This document shows positions 27,001 to 40,261 of a stretch of 64,000 bases of DNA, one piece after another (the stretch's first letter is position 1; the number at the start of each line of letters is the position of its first letter). Source of the stretch: Sinonovacula constricta (Eukaryota > Mollusca > Bivalvia > Cardiida > Solecurtidae); contig CM017563.1 in the NCBI GenBank assembly GCA_007844125.1, positions 20,640,920-20,704,919 on the forward strand, in the 5' to 3' direction. A program made the translations under genes and the position numbers. The notes beneath the pieces were generated by a model. That model was not told the DNA's origin. It saw nothing but the letters and a program-made list of their open reading frames with translations, and did no database searches.

Positions 27001-28724
27001 TGTATTCATAGATACGAACACTAAAATATATACTTTAACCGCTCACACATTATTATACATTTATTTTACACCCAGGTGTCATAAGATAGTAAAATAGACC
27101 CAACACTGCGACATTTATGCTATTTACTGGTTTTATCGTCAAACTGCAGAACCTAAAATATAATCAAGAACTAGGAGATTATGATTCTCCTGATGAAAGA
27201 GAAATCAGCGTGCTATTTAAGGTTCATTTTCATGTGAAGACCCTGCATATAAGAAGTACATACAAAATATGTAAACAATGTCTGAAACATTCTCCGACGG
27301 TAATCGGTACCACAGCTTATTGTTGTGTAATTAGCTTGTTTTTCTTCATTTACAGACTTTAGTTGCTTTGCTCGTTTTGTTGAATGTCACGTCACAGATT
27401 TGTCGTTACGTTTACATTTGGCTTGCATGTGAATACCTTTATTAAAGAATTTCTCTAATATTGGTCCCGAAAACGTTTTTTTTTAAATTGTCATTTCATT
27501 TAGAAAAAGGGATGTACATGTATAATGAATTTGGCTGTTTTACTATGTAACATCCTAAATCCATTCGAAGCAATATGTACAGGAATGGCAATATGATATT
27601 TATTTCTTTGGTCATAGTGTCGTGAAGAAGCTATTCTTAATGAAGTCTGGTGAATGCCGTTAAAGTGTCACCGTTTAAGTACTCCTTCAACTTGACATTC
27701 AATTTTTATAATTAATATCTTAATAACAAGGACGGTAGAAATCACATGATAAACAAGAAAATAATGATACATATTTCTTTACATACAAACCGCATTGTCG
27801 TAACGTAGTCATGGTTACTTTATTAGCGAATACTCTAAATACTTTTTCATAATCTGTCATTATGCTTACCCTATATTGTCATGTCTGTAAGAATTAATCT
27901 TATTTAAATGCATAAATAGATACAGTGAAAACATGAACTTTACTTTTGTGCTATGTATTTTTTAATAACTGTAATTAAACGATACGGCTTCTGTATTATT
28001 GAAATTTAATGATAAACGGTGACTGAAATATCAAATGCCAATAGAAAAAAATGATTTATTTAAAAACAACAACTGATTTCTTTCTGTTAAACGATAATTT
28101 GAAGTATAAAGTAAACATATTTGTTCGACTAACACAGTTGTAAATTTATTTATAGCTGCGTCAATGTAATATATCTTTCTCATTGGACTTCCCGTTTCTC
28201 TAAAGTTGTAGTTATTTATATATTTTTTAAATAATCTATTATATTTCTTATGACAATGCATGTTCCCGAGGGAAAATGATAATGCGCTTATGCTTTTTAA
28301 AATTTATTTCGATGTGCGTCTTTAAAGGAAGATTGATTCAGATTTAAACTTGCAGATGAAACCTGTTTATTTATTATTTATAGTTCATTATCTGACAGTT
28401 TATGACGTAGAGGTTTGTTTGGTAACTACAATTAAAGTAATCTCAATAGATATTTTTCTAAAACGCACTAGTTTTAACTTAGCATCTTGAATGTTTTAAG
28501 GAAAACATACATTGACACCACTGCATATCATGTTGTATTCAAAGATTCTGGTATCTGTAAGAGGCTTTCTTGGTGTCAATATTGGAGCTTTAGCAAATTC
28601 ACAACTGGCAAAAGTGAGTCTTGATATTATTATATAATGAGGACATTATTTACATTGTTTTTTATACAGTTTGTGATTAGGTACCGGTTTAAATTATGCA
28701 CATTTGCGTAAAGTTTATTGAAAC
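23842..28724 (+). repeat. 4.88 kb tandem duplication, copy 2
   Basis: Starts at CCGGTTTAAGC within the truncated repeat C copy 3 and ends with GTTTATTGAAAC at about 28724, after which it diverges (AACACGGACAC). Copy 1 ends with the same GTTTATTGAAAC followed by CGGTTTAAG. The junction therefore lies at a short AAAC overlap present at both parental edges. A 15 bp insertion (CAACGTCTACCGTCG) at about 26139-26153 is absent from copy 1, and ATATTAACTACA near 23577 in copy 1 is missing from copy 2. Confidence 0.95.
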
Positions 28725-28937
28725 AACACGGACACAATATTGCAGTCGCACGTACAAGTTCAGTCACCTACTGGTAAAATGTACTTCTGATCTAATATGA
28801 CTTTAAAACATAAAACAAACAATGCATCTTGTCTGTGTATTACAACATTCTCTTTACATATCTTATATTTAGCAAATCTTTTCTCACATACTTATGAGTA
28901 AAAATATTCTGCCACATTTCAACAAGTGTTTATAAAA

Positions 28938-29235
28938 TATCAGCGCATGGACATTTTGTTTTCAAATAGATCGTTTTTCTTTTCGTTGCTTGCATTTGAG
29001 AAAGTGCGAGGTTAGAGCTCTGTAAAACCGGTTTAAGCACCCCAGTCGGTCCATATTGCCGACTGACCGTTCCAAGGCGGTAACTGTCGGGTTTGCTCTT
29101 TTCCTTAAATGACTCATCACAAATTTGTTCTTACTTTTTGCTTGGCTTGCATGTGAAATACCTTTGTTCTGTGCCTTTTCGGAGTTTGGTATATGTTGCA
29201 ATACTCATAGGACTTTGTCATATATTCTTATTTAT
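28938..29235 (-). repeat. Repeat C, copy 4 (-) with shared flank
   Basis: It aligns with 18855-19170, including the flank ATCAGCGC...TTCAAATAGAT and TTGCTTGCATTTGAGAAA. It differs by small indels, and lies just beyond the right end of the tandem duplication. Minus-strand landmarks: GACAGTTACCGCC, GGTCAGTCGGCAA, GACTGGGGTGC. The 79-codon frame at 28962-29201 is not a gene. Confidence 0.75.
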
Positions 29236-30221
29236 AAAGCGCACAAGTGTCTACATAGTGCTATTTTGGTAAAAATATAATCTTTTGATGGTAGATTTAT
29301 CTTCTTTAATGACGTTTTATACTGAAGAATTTAAGAATCAATTTCCACTTTTATCAGTTAGTTCAGTTCATTCCTGTCAATTGTTGCCTTAAAATTTTTA
29401 CTCTGATTTATGACAATTAAGTCAACGGCAGTTAATATTCGAGGCAAAAATAAAATTACAAAGAGAGTAATAGAAGTTTTAAGCTGTATGGGTTGGTGAG
29501 ACAGTTTAAATAAGTCTTCTGTTTGCAAGTCATGGCAGTAAGCATATGTGCATCAGATGTGACGGACAATACACACATTTATCTATGGTTATTAAACATT
29601 AACCTTTCTTGAGGGGGTAAGTGTGCTTTACTTTTGATGGTATTGCTTCTTGCAACCCCATGTAGTTTGCAACTACAGAATGTTTTGTATCACATACAAA
29701 TATTTTACTTTATTAAGTTTGCTACAGACGGTAGCAGCATTGTGTATTTTAAATATTGCAACAAGCAACAGATGTTTTGTAAGCTGAAACAGAAGTGCAT
29801 AGTATGAGGAAGTATATAATGCTTTTAGATATTTAACTAGGTATATGTTTTGCACAATTCTTCAAATAACAGGTATGAACGATAAAGGCTAGACGTATAA
29901 TATTCTCCACTAACGCAACTTTTGTTTGCACAAGTGCATATGTTCCTTGGGGAATCATTTACTGCAACACAATGCCATTTTCAATTAAATGTGTTGTTTA
30001 GAGAGAATAGACGGAATAAAGCATTGTATGATTTCCGCTATGATAATAGGATACACAATTTACTAAGTTTACCTTCCTTTGTTCCTAGCTACCCAAGTGC
30101 TTACAAGGAGACTAGAAATAGTAATAGCTGCGTGATTGCAGACTTTATGTCTACATTAAGTCTACATTAAGTTGGGCAATTCATGAACCTTCTTTATTGT
30201 ACAAAATAGAAATATATATTT
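29236..30221. other. No supported gene
   Basis: Two short frames (29673-29855 minus; 29922-30170 plus) have no domain. The plus frame contains a tandem TCTACATTAAG pair at its end, and nothing else is notable. Confidence 0.4.
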
Positions 30222-30720
30222 AAGATTCTATCCACTTTAGAAGACCTAAAATCATATGAATTCGGTACCATGTCTGCATATGTGAAGGTAATACGTTATA
30301 GTTCCGTTTCTTCATTTTATATGTAAGATTATATCCTCTTTAGAAGACCTAAAATCATACAAATTCGGTATAATCTGCATATGTGTAGGTATTTCGTAAT
30401 ATTTCCGTCTCTACATTTTATATTTAAGATTCTTTCCACATTAGACCTTAAAATCATACGAATTCGGTATCATATCTGCATATGTGTAGTTTTTATGTAA
30501 TATTTCCATTTCTACATTTTTTATGTAAGATTCTATCCACTTTAGAAAACCTAAAACAATCATACGAATTCGGTATGATATCTGCATATGAGTAGGTATT
30601 TCGTAATATTTCCGTTTCTACATTTTTATATTTAAGATTCTTTTCACTTTAGACCTTAAAATCATACGAATTTGGTATCATGTGTATTTTTTACGTAATA
30701 TCCCCGTTTCTATTTTTTTT
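30222..30720. repeat. Five tandem ~100 bp units
   Basis: Units begin AAGATTCTATCC (or close) at about 30222, 30327, 30424, 30526 and 30636. Each carries an AAAATCATACGAATTCGGTA stretch, then TCTGCATATG and a TTCCGTTTCT-type end. Unit lengths vary from about 97 to 110 bp. Block II has only one such unit at about 42970-43060, so the expansion is specific to block I. Confidence 0.9.
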
Positions 30721-31729
30721 AAATTTCGAAACTGTATATTTCAATTATGATTTCCCATTCTTGCGTGAGCACAATTATTGTCTGTATTTGATAAAAGTAA
30801 GCCTACATGTACCTTGTTTAGACAGCACGTTTCTCTTTCTATCGCAAAATTAAATTCATAACCATTAAAAGTTAAATTTAACATATTTAAATCATTAAGA
30901 ACCACCTTCCTCGTTAAATGAGTGACATTTTTTGTAAAATGTTGTAACTAGAAATCATTTATCAGTGATATCCTATAACGTCGAGGAAAGCTCGATAATT
31001 ATTCACTTTTCAAAAAATAATAAATAAATGCTGTCTTTTTTACTTAAAGTATGTTTGTTTGACCAAAACACAATTACACACATGTAATCAGTCTCCTTAA
31101 AATTACCGTTTTTAGAAATAACTTATTGTCTTGGGTTACAATTCCCTTATGTTTCAAGGCTGTAAGCTTTGTAATTCTTATACGTGTTTGTCTTATTGTT
31201 ATTTTTATTAGTCATCCTAATCCTTTTTTAATGTTTAACATTAATATTTATGTTAAATGTCTAACAAAACATATAAATAAAATAACTGGCTTGTAAATAA
31301 AGCTACACATGACACAAAAATACTATGCATTGCATTTGCTCACAAAATTCTCGTAACTCGTATTTTGTATGACTAAACAGAAGTAAAATTGTATCTAAGA
31401 TATCTGTTATAAGACAGCAACATGGTACTAAAGACAACTTTAATTTCCATCACTGCAAATCGACGGATATTAATGTTGTGAATAAGAAAAATATTTTAGC
31501 GAATTGATTGCATTGTAACTGTCTGAAGGTAAACTTGAAACGAAATTTTCATAGCACAATCATACGGATTTGGGCTTTTTTTATCTTCTGTATGTTTGTC
31601 CAGGAAATTGTCAAACTAGAATAACTTATCAAATATCTTTCTAATATGTATGTGCTATAAATAGTTCCGGAGGACCTTGAAACACTTTTAGAATGTGTAC
31701 ATTAGCAATGCAGAATTTCTTTTTTTACA

Positions 31730-32250
31730 CGGGGGCATTCGGACAGGTTTTTTGGTAGAAATGACCAAAGTGTTTCGATTGGTTATCAGGTGGTTCAGTC
31801 TTCGTAAAACCGTGATTTCTCAATGTGTATTTACGTAGCGATTAATCGACTTCGAGCCAAGTTAAGTCGTTTATATTCATAACTGTAATTGTGATGTTCA
31901 CGTGTGTTTGTTCCGTAACGCATGATGATTGATTTTAGTTCAAAATTCAACCGTAATGCCCGTTTTAGAATATAGAAATTAGCAATTGGACCATTTGTAT
32001 TAACACGGTTGCATTCGGACATTTTTTTGTAGAAATGATTTAAGTGATTTGATTGGTTATTAGGTTATTAGGTGGTACAGTCTTCGTAGAACCGTGATTC
32101 TAACGATGAATTAATTGACTTCGAACCATGTGTCGGTTTTATTCGTAACTGTTATTGTGTTGTTCATGTGTTTTTCCGTATGAACATTGATTTTAGTTCA
32201 ACATCCTAAAACATGTTTAATACTCTTTGATATTGACAATATGCAGTATG
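31730..32250. repeat. Two tandem ~277 bp units
   Basis: GCATTCGGACA (about 31734 and 32011) is followed in both by TTTT..GTAGAAATGA, GATTGGTTAT, CAGTCTTCGTA, ACCGTGATT, GACTTCGA.CCA, and ATTGATTTTAGTTCAA. Block II at 44430-44620 has a single copy. Confidence 0.8.
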
Positions 32251-32895
32251 ACTAAAGTGACATTTGGCATTTACATATAAAGATAAACTTGTGAAAAATA
32301 TTTTCAGAACAATTTAAGTAAGAAAAACACAAAACATCTCATCTTGTTTTAAATTCCTTTGATGTCCGTCTTTGCTAAGTGCTACATAAAGTACTCTACT
32401 GTTAATACCATAAAATGATCGCCCTTTAATTTTAGGGTCTTGTCAAATATCAAGGAGCGTTACTTTCGTGCTGCAAATATCTATCAAACCAAATTTAAAA
32501 TATAGTATTTGTGGATATTGAAAATAGGTCTCCGTATGTGTTTTCCGTATGAAGATTGATTTTAGTTCAACATTCTAAAACATGTTTAAAGCACTTTAAT
32601 ATTGACAATATGCAGTACGACTGAAGTGATATCTGGAATTAGATATGAAGATAAACTTGTGAGAAATATTTTCAGATCAATTTAAGAAAACAACAAGTAA
32701 TCTTGTTTTAAATTCCTTTGATGTCCGTCTTTGCTGGGTGCTAGATAATGTACTCTACTGTTTATACCATACAATGGTCGCCCTTTGATTTTGCAAAAGA
32801 TCAAGGAGCGTTACTATTGTCCTGCCAATATGTTTCAAACAAAATTTAAAACATGGTATTTGGGGATATTTAAAATAGGTCTCCACTCCATGCAT
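32160..32895. repeat. Two tandem ~369 bp units
   Basis: CCGTATGAACATTGATTTTA at 32176 and CCGTATGAAGATTGATTTTA at 32545 start two long, clearly similar segments. Shared: ATTGACAATATGCAGTA, AAGATAAACTTGTGA, GATGTCCGTCTTTGCT, TACTCTACTGTT, ATGATCGCCCTTT/ATGGTCGCCCTTT and AAAATAGGTCTCC. The 69-codon frame at 32785-32994 lies partly in the second unit and does not survive in the first. Confidence 0.9.
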
Positions 32896-33620
32896 ACCAT
32901 TTTCCTTGTATTTGGACGAAAAGGCATATTTCAGCCGTTTGAAATCATTGATACAATTTCAGCAAATACCAATAAACAAGTCAAGATCAGATGACATTGT
33001 AAGGATTTGTTTTCTTAAAATAATGTTAAGATGAAACGTGTTTCTTTGAACATGACATTTCTTTTTGGAAACGAAGCCAGATTAGAAAGATTCAGAAATG
33101 AGTTTTGTACTAGTCTAATATAATTTAATAGTTCAATTTTTTTTCAAAACCATACAACAAGAACATTCTTCAAGCAAAACTGGGTTAAACGACAATACAT
33201 TTAATTTTGTTTTGTTTTAACATAACTTAAAGACCAATTTCACAATCATATGTCATTTATCCCATGCTGTGTTTAGTTTTTGATCAACTACTACTTACGT
33301 TATGTGAAGAATGGCGGCCTGAAATCATTATCATCCAACATCATAAAAAGTAAGAATTGATATTCAAGAGGCTACTGCTTACATTCTTCTTGTGTTTATT
33401 GGACTATACAGGCAAACCAATCTCAAGCATAAAGCTCATCTTGTACTCTTCTTTTAGTAGTTTAAAGGGATTGCTTCTTGCCGTACCACTTCAACATTAA
33501 TTGGTACTATTCTTCTATAAAATATAACATCAATGTTTCTGCTTGTGTAATTGTTTACTGATTGTACTAATTTATCCAGCTTTTGAAAAGCTTGGCATGT
33601 ACTTCTCTAGTTAACAACTA

Positions 33621-35119
33621 TCCGATGTAAACTTTCATCAAATAATAACTTGGGCCATTCGGTAAGAATCTTATCAATTCGGTATATTGTCAGGGAGAGA
33701 CATTTATCAATCTTACGGAGTCTTACCAATCGCACTGTTTGTCTGTTTCTTAAAATAATTGATAAATTTAACGGAGTATATGTATTGATATGCTTTAAGG
33801 AAAGTAAATTACACAAAACAAAGTGTTCGGGTGTTTGAAAAATAAGTGTGTTTATACTTCACAGTATACTTTGACATGATTTATAATGTCAGCGTGGGTT
33901 ATTTGTTCCGAGAGGATATCCGAAAGTTAAATCTTATAAGATTACGAAATAAAACAGCAAGAAGACCTTCCATGGGGAATGTCATTTTACCGTTTATACC
34001 AATTGACTGTACGTAATCATTATACTAGAGATAAAAGCAGTTTCTCACAGGTTATTTAACGTTAATAAAAGTTTAATACAAGCTATAAGTTTAAAGAGAA
34101 GGCTTGTACTACGGGTCCGAAACATACGTAGATTAAAGTTAAAAATGCTTTAAAATAATTCCCCTTACATTAACCAAACCGGAACGTGGGTCCATGACAG
34201 GAGATGGACTAGAAAATCGTATTGAGTGTCACAGTATTCTGCAAAATGCTCATGTATTTTACTCGTAACGTGTCAAACTATATTCGAAGAGATAACATAA
34301 AACTTTAATTATAGTAGCAAGTGTTTTAAAAGAAAATATATTATCAGCATGTTTAAATACATTATTTGACATATTCATTTATTTAAATTCGTTTGATATA
34401 CCTTAGATCCAATCGAAAATGGACATGTTTATACATTGTTCCTTACTGAGTGGCCATCCTTCTTTTTTCCCAACAATCTCAAACCTTAGTCCAATTTTAA
34501 TGGTACTTGTTACCTACTGGCACCAAGATAAATGCTCGTAAACATCATATTGTGTACGTTAAATTATTGCAAAAGTGAGCTATACGTTATAAGGTTGACA
34601 CTTAAATTTCGATAAAAGACAACGACTTGCACTGTTGTATTTGTTTACCATTGTTAATGAGTGTGTCGTTGCTCTGACAGTGTTACTCCAACAACAAAAA
34701 TAACTAGGGTTTCAGAGGCTGATTTGCAATATATTTATTTAAATTTGGTATGGGCTATGGAATCCCAACATACAAAGTACCTGCATGAGATCAAAACCAT
34801 ATACATCAATAGCGATGTATTTAATTGAAACGAGTCTAAATGTTCGACTTCCTAATAATTATTTACGGATAAGATACTTGTGTGTCTTAAAATTCGACAT
34901 TATCATAACAGATACAAGGTTCATGGTCAAGTTATAGCGAGTGTAAACGAAAATAAGTCGTTTCATTATGACAATTATGTTTTCCGATAGGGCATCTTTT
35001 ATATGTAGAATACGCATTAACCACATTTTAATATATTATTCCAAGTAGGTTAAGTCTATAACGATTGACCAATGGAAGAAAAGCTTAGACGCATAATATT
35101 TGGCAATATCGCATATTAA
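33621..35119. other. Boundary between blocks I and II, no gene seen
   Basis: I could not align this stretch confidently with either block. The two overlapping opposite-strand frames at 33607-33838 have no domain. Confidence 0.4.
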
Positions 35120-35836
35120 TTCATCGTCGTTAGCCGTTGAATATCATACATTTAAATTATATTATTAATTAACTAAATATAAATGTTGTTTTAGATCGTT
35201 TGTCAGAAATACAACCCAGTACGATAGCAGTCGTCTCATTATTTAGTTTTTAAAAAACAAAACAATAAACCTTTGTATAAACATATTAACTAAATTAAAT
35301 TTAAATAATTTAACTAACTATCTCCGCAACAGAAGGTTAGAAGTAAAGAATTATGATTCGAGACCACGTGATCTCTGCGATGTCCGCATTACGAGAAGAA
35401 CTACCTCATTCCTAAAATTTTAAGAAGTAGCAGAAGACTTTGTTTATAAAATTCTTAGTTTCTGAAGGTACATTTGAAGTACTTTATAATCTGCTTGGTC
35501 CATGTATTAAATATAAAGAAATGCAAAGGTTACACATTCTGTAATCGGTAAATCGCTTTTATGTATGATGTATAATTATTCAAGATAACATAAAGATAAC
35601 ATATATATTGATTCACTATGTAAGTGTCTATTTCTCGAAATCTCCTTTTGGGGTGACACCCACAATTATTCCACTAATCCACTTGTTATCGTGAGAAAGG
35701 CGATGAATTTAAAAAGTTTGATTGGTCAAGCGCTGGCATAGATTAAAAAGTATCGGCACCAAACCAGATTCAAATCCGTAACTACTGTATCTTGTATTTG
35801 TACTTCTGATTTAACTGCACACCTAGTTTTGACCGG

Positions 35837-36132
35837 CAGGGGGCGTGCCTGGGCTTACGAAATTACGCACGTGCGTACAGTTGCTTCCAAAAATTGAAAA
35901 GTTCTTTAACCCTTTTCCAAATTCTACAAATACTTCTGCAATCCTACCTGACGTATTTCTGTCCCTTCCTGCTCGTTGTACTGTGACAGAGTTTCTCCCC
36001 AGAATGTATCTACGGCGTTCTAAGGAAAAAAAATCCGGGGGCGGGGGAATGCCCCTGAATCCCTCCGCCCCCCCCCCCCCCCCCCCCCGCGGAATAGTGC
36101 GTATACTCAAAGGTCGCCTAGGCACGCCCCTG
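35837..36132. mobile_element. CpG-rich MITE, 296 bp
   Basis: Starts CAGGGGGCGTGCCTGGGC and ends GCCTAGGCACGCCCCTG, the inverted counterpart (about 17 bp TIR). ACCGG occurs on both flanks (35832-35836 and 36133-36137), a possible 5 bp target duplication, although the palindromic character of ACCGGT makes its exact length uncertain. A CAGGG terminus is common in hAT elements, whose usual target duplication is 8 bp, so superfamily assignment is tentative. It holds a run of about 20 C at 36069-36089. The 99-100 codon frames on both strands (35823-36144) are this element, not genes. Confidence 0.8.
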
Positions 36133-37129
36133 ACCGGTCATTAGGCGCTGTATGTAACATGTATCTTAAATCTTTACGCATATTGAGAATATTTGTCGAT
36201 TTTGGTTAAAGAGTGTTTTTCAGTTCACAAGTGGTCATGGAAAAATAAACCAAAATATTTTATTTCTATTAACATGAGTTTATTTTATTATCTAGTCTCT
36301 AATTAGTTCCCTTGGGATCCAGGGTGATAATGATAACCCTATCATTCCAGTGTTGCCTGAGCGAAATTACAGGATTTTCTTTGAATTTTTTAACTCTTTT
36401 ACCTAAAGATATGGCATAGACTGACTATATATATATTTCTGCATTGGATCGGTAAATCTAATGACACTATAAAGTGACATTTATAACAAATATCCCTTTA
36501 ATTGTTTATTTCATATGAACAGACGTATGGGGACGGTAACGTAATTAGAAAGGATAAAAGTAATTGACAAAGCATTGAAGACGTTTTGCATTTTGAACTT
36601 GTCGCTTGTACATGTTAAAACCACATGTCAGTGGTAAACAACTATTCCTCTTGAATTTTAAGAAGTTGGGTAACCTGTTTCGATTTTTTTATCATTTTAG
36701 CAGAACAGTTTCTGTATAGTATTAAGTAACAGCTCTAGTGATATGAATAAAACCACGCCTGAAACAAAACAATAACAACAAACAAGCAATTTATTATTGC
36801 AATATTTACTAAAGCATATAATCATGCAAACGACAATCGCATAGACTAAAAATCGGTGTAAAATCTTGGTATACATAATGTGCTGTAATTCCGACAGGTA
36901 AGAAATAGACTTAGCTAATCCATTTCGAATCGGTAAAACTCGGTAAATATACACTTTCACAAGTTTCAAAAGTACGCCAATTAAAATGTGTGTCACGTGA
37001 TGAAAATATCATTTAAATATAACATTGTTAAAGTAGTACTAATATTTGAATAAGTAAGTTTTTTTCTGGCTTGCAAACGCTTGCTGATTTATATTATATA
37101 GTGACGCACAAACTAAGGCACTTTATCTT
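36133..37129. other. No supported gene
   Basis: A 99-codon minus frame (36697-36996) is Ile/Leu/Val/Cys-rich and could encode hydrophobic segments. It has no recognisable family, no counterpart in block I and AT-driven codon use. Confidence 0.4.
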
Positions 37130-39224
37130 CTTTTCTAGCCGTACTTACTAAAATCTGACACGTTCATTTTTTCAAGTCCTAAATGTACGTCAGATAATTA
37201 AGCGGTTAAAACGAGTCATCGAATTTCACTTACCTTAAGCAAGCTTTTTTTCCTTGTGCCATTACATAAGGTGCTAGTCAGAGTGTACATGTACTTGAAA
37301 TAATGTTGCTAAGTATCGTTTGATGCTGTTAAAAGGATAGGGTAAATTCTATGACAAACATGTACTGGAAACCGAGTTGGAATTGGCCTTATAAGATTTA
37401 TGCTTAACTTTGTAAACTTCTACTGGCACAAAATGATGCTCTTCTTTTGCAATTTTAAAAGTATTTGTACATTTTGATGAGAAAACAACAACAACAACAA
37501 TAACAGTAGATAGCGTTGTAGGGTATGGTTGAACTCATTTAATAATTGATTTGTATAATGTTAATGTTATATCAATGTCAAAATATTCAGTTGCTACAAA
37601 TAGGCAATATAGAAGTATGGAACGTAGAATATCACCATGGCAACGATTTAAATCAATAATTACTGATGCACATCACTTTTAGCATAAGTTATTTAGCTCG
37701 AAAAGGGAAGCGAGCTATTTCTTCAAAAGCAATCTAGAGATTATTTCTAAACGGTTTACTTTAAAAGTCGGTGTTTGACTTTAAGTCACAGAATTCAGTA
37801 ATTACAAAGGCCATCGAATTCAAACTGCAAATGCAGAAAAGCTTTTATTCATTTACATTATAGTGAATATTGCATTAATTGCCACATCACACGCAAAGGG
37901 AACAGGAAAGTCGAGTTTCATGTGCGGATGTTTTAACGCCTGATTTCTTTTAATGTACACGCTTGTCTTTATCTAGCATTTACAGAAAGATTATAAAATG
38001 CATACACGAAACGTTTCTTTGTTACTTAGCAGTTTTGATCTTCATCTGTCAATCTTGAGTCTATTGTTGACATTTTTGTTTCTCTCTTCGCCACATTGTC
38101 TCTGTTGTGAATTTGGTTTTTTTTCACCAACCAAATTAAAATGCGTCAATGAAAGTTCCTCATTTAGTATATACTCGTCACGCAAGCCAATGACAATTAT
38201 TGTCAAAAATAATTCCATAGTTCCCACGACAAAGCGAAGGGATCAATGTTACGCTGTTAAAACGGTTATTTAGGTCAGTCTATCATAAATAAACGTATTG
38301 AAGAAGCACGTCTAGATGATCCACTTGTGTCTTTCATACATCTTTCTGCTCCAAACACCACAAAATGTCTAAGGAAAGAAAGAATACAACCGGACATCAG
38401 TATTAAACTCACTTATAACCTTTTTGGGGAGAAAATCTATTAAAATAAATGTAAATGATATTAAAAAGACGTTAAACGAATTACGACCCGTGACATAGTG
38501 TTAAACACCAAACTAGACACGCTTCTCCAGTGTTCAACTTTCAATGAGTATTTACAATATATAGGTTTGATGCATTAGCGTGTATTTATTGTGTATTAAT
38601 TGTATTGCATTATTTTCTAAAAATAAATTTTAATTCTTTGATACATTATCAAGATTATGCGAAAGGTCTAAATGATATATTTTAATAATTCTACACTTTT
38701 GCAAAAAAATATGTACATAATAAAAAATATACAAACTTTGTTCGATAAAGTTCGGACACTATGGCTATTCGGCTGTTCTTAAGACATATTTAATAAGAAC
38801 ACCTTAAACAATTATAATGTTGCAACCTGCATAACCAACCCAATTTTGTTTAATTATTATTTAATTATTTTGTTTCATGTAGTTTTAAAAGGCTGATTAT
38901 TTTGTCTGCAACCAACATTAAGCAAATATTTAAATGGTATTTGTACATTTTATTCAGCTTTTGTTTAATACCTGAGCAACAAATTTATAACTCGTACCAC
39001 ACTTTTCCTTTGATATTTATATATATAAAGTGAAAAAAAAGAACTTTAAATATTTATCACAGTCCAGAATCAATCTTTCAGCATTAGTCGTCATTAAACA
39101 TATTTCGATAAGAAAGTTGCGCTATATTACATGTTTATTCTAAATAAGATACGACAGGTTGGGTTTAATGTTGATGAAAATTGTGTTCAGCGGTACGTAC
39201 ATGTACGACACAAAAAGGCAAAAA

Positions 39225-39495
39225 AGAAAAAGTCATATAAGAATTACCACATATATTTAAATCTAAACTACATCTAGACAAAGGCAATCAGGCTAAATGT
39301 AAAAGTGACATCAAACACAGAGACGAGACATAACACACAAAAACAAAAAACACCAGTTACCACCCAGGAACGGTAGATCGGCAACAAAAGGACCGACTGG
39401 TATGCTTAAACTTGCTTTGTGGAGCGCTCCAAACTTGCACTTCCTGAAGGTTCTTCTATTAAACAGTGTAAAAATAATATCCCGTCAAGGTGAGA
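39225..39495 (+). repeat. Repeat C, copy 5 (+)
   Basis: Landmarks: AGACAAAGGCAATCAGGC, ACAGAGACGAGACATAACAC, CAGTTACCACC, CGACTGG.ATGCTTAAAC, GTGGAGCGCTCCAAAC, GCACTTCCTGAAGG and ATCCCGTCAA. Block I near 20.63 kb, the corresponding position, has no copy, so this is an insertion into block II after the duplication. Confidence 0.8.
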
Positions 39496-40261
39496 CAAAT
39501 AGCACACAATAACTATTATACAATGAACTATTATACAAACAAATTAGCTAGTAATATAAAAAAACTATCAATTATGGACTTTATCATTCTCATTAAGCAG
39601 AAAAATGATTGGTCTGTATTCTTGTCTGAATGTGCCAAGAGAAGTCAACAACTCGATTAAAGGGTAAATACTATCAGAAAATATAACGTTTACAAATATT
39701 GTATAATCTAAGTCATTTCTCTCGAATAACGTATAAAACAAAAACATTACTTCCTACTTATCTTGGTCCATTTATTATATTTTGTCATTGAAACTTTGCG
39801 TTATTGTACCTGATTTGATAGATAAAAATAGTAATTTTACATAATTTTCTACTCTAAGCCATTAATTACTGATAAGCGATAAGCGGTGTACTTAGTATAT
39901 CATCTTAATAATCCCAGAGACTGTTAAACTGAAAGGATTTCGCCACTTAAGCAATGCCAAATCTTGTATACTTACTTGTTTAATGTGCATTCTAAAAATA
40001 TTTAAAAGTTTAACATAAGCATAATTTAATGTACTTGTTTTTGTTCATTGTCTCTTTTATGTATAACACCCTCGAACAATCATCGAAAATGCCTTTTCGT
40101 CACTCTGAATTAAACTATCTGCCTGTACCCATGTTTTGTGCAATTTAGATGTTTAAATGTAAGCATAAACACCAAAACATATAACAGCTCACACGTTTTT
40201 TATAATTGTATATTACGCCATTGTCATTGAATAGTAAAACACACCCAACATTGCTACAGTC

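Noticed and set aside
30222..30720. CRISPR array
   Set aside because: Units of ~100 bp are repeated along their whole length with no short conserved repeat plus unique spacers, and the context is eukaryotic.
35823..36144. Overlapping ~100-codon frames on both strands
   Set aside because: They coincide with the CpG-rich MITE and its poly-C run.
37998..38273. 91-codon frame with a signal-peptide-like Leu-rich start
   Set aside because: No family, no counterpart in block I, and a 60-codon frame on the opposite strand covers the same bases. It is consistent with chance.
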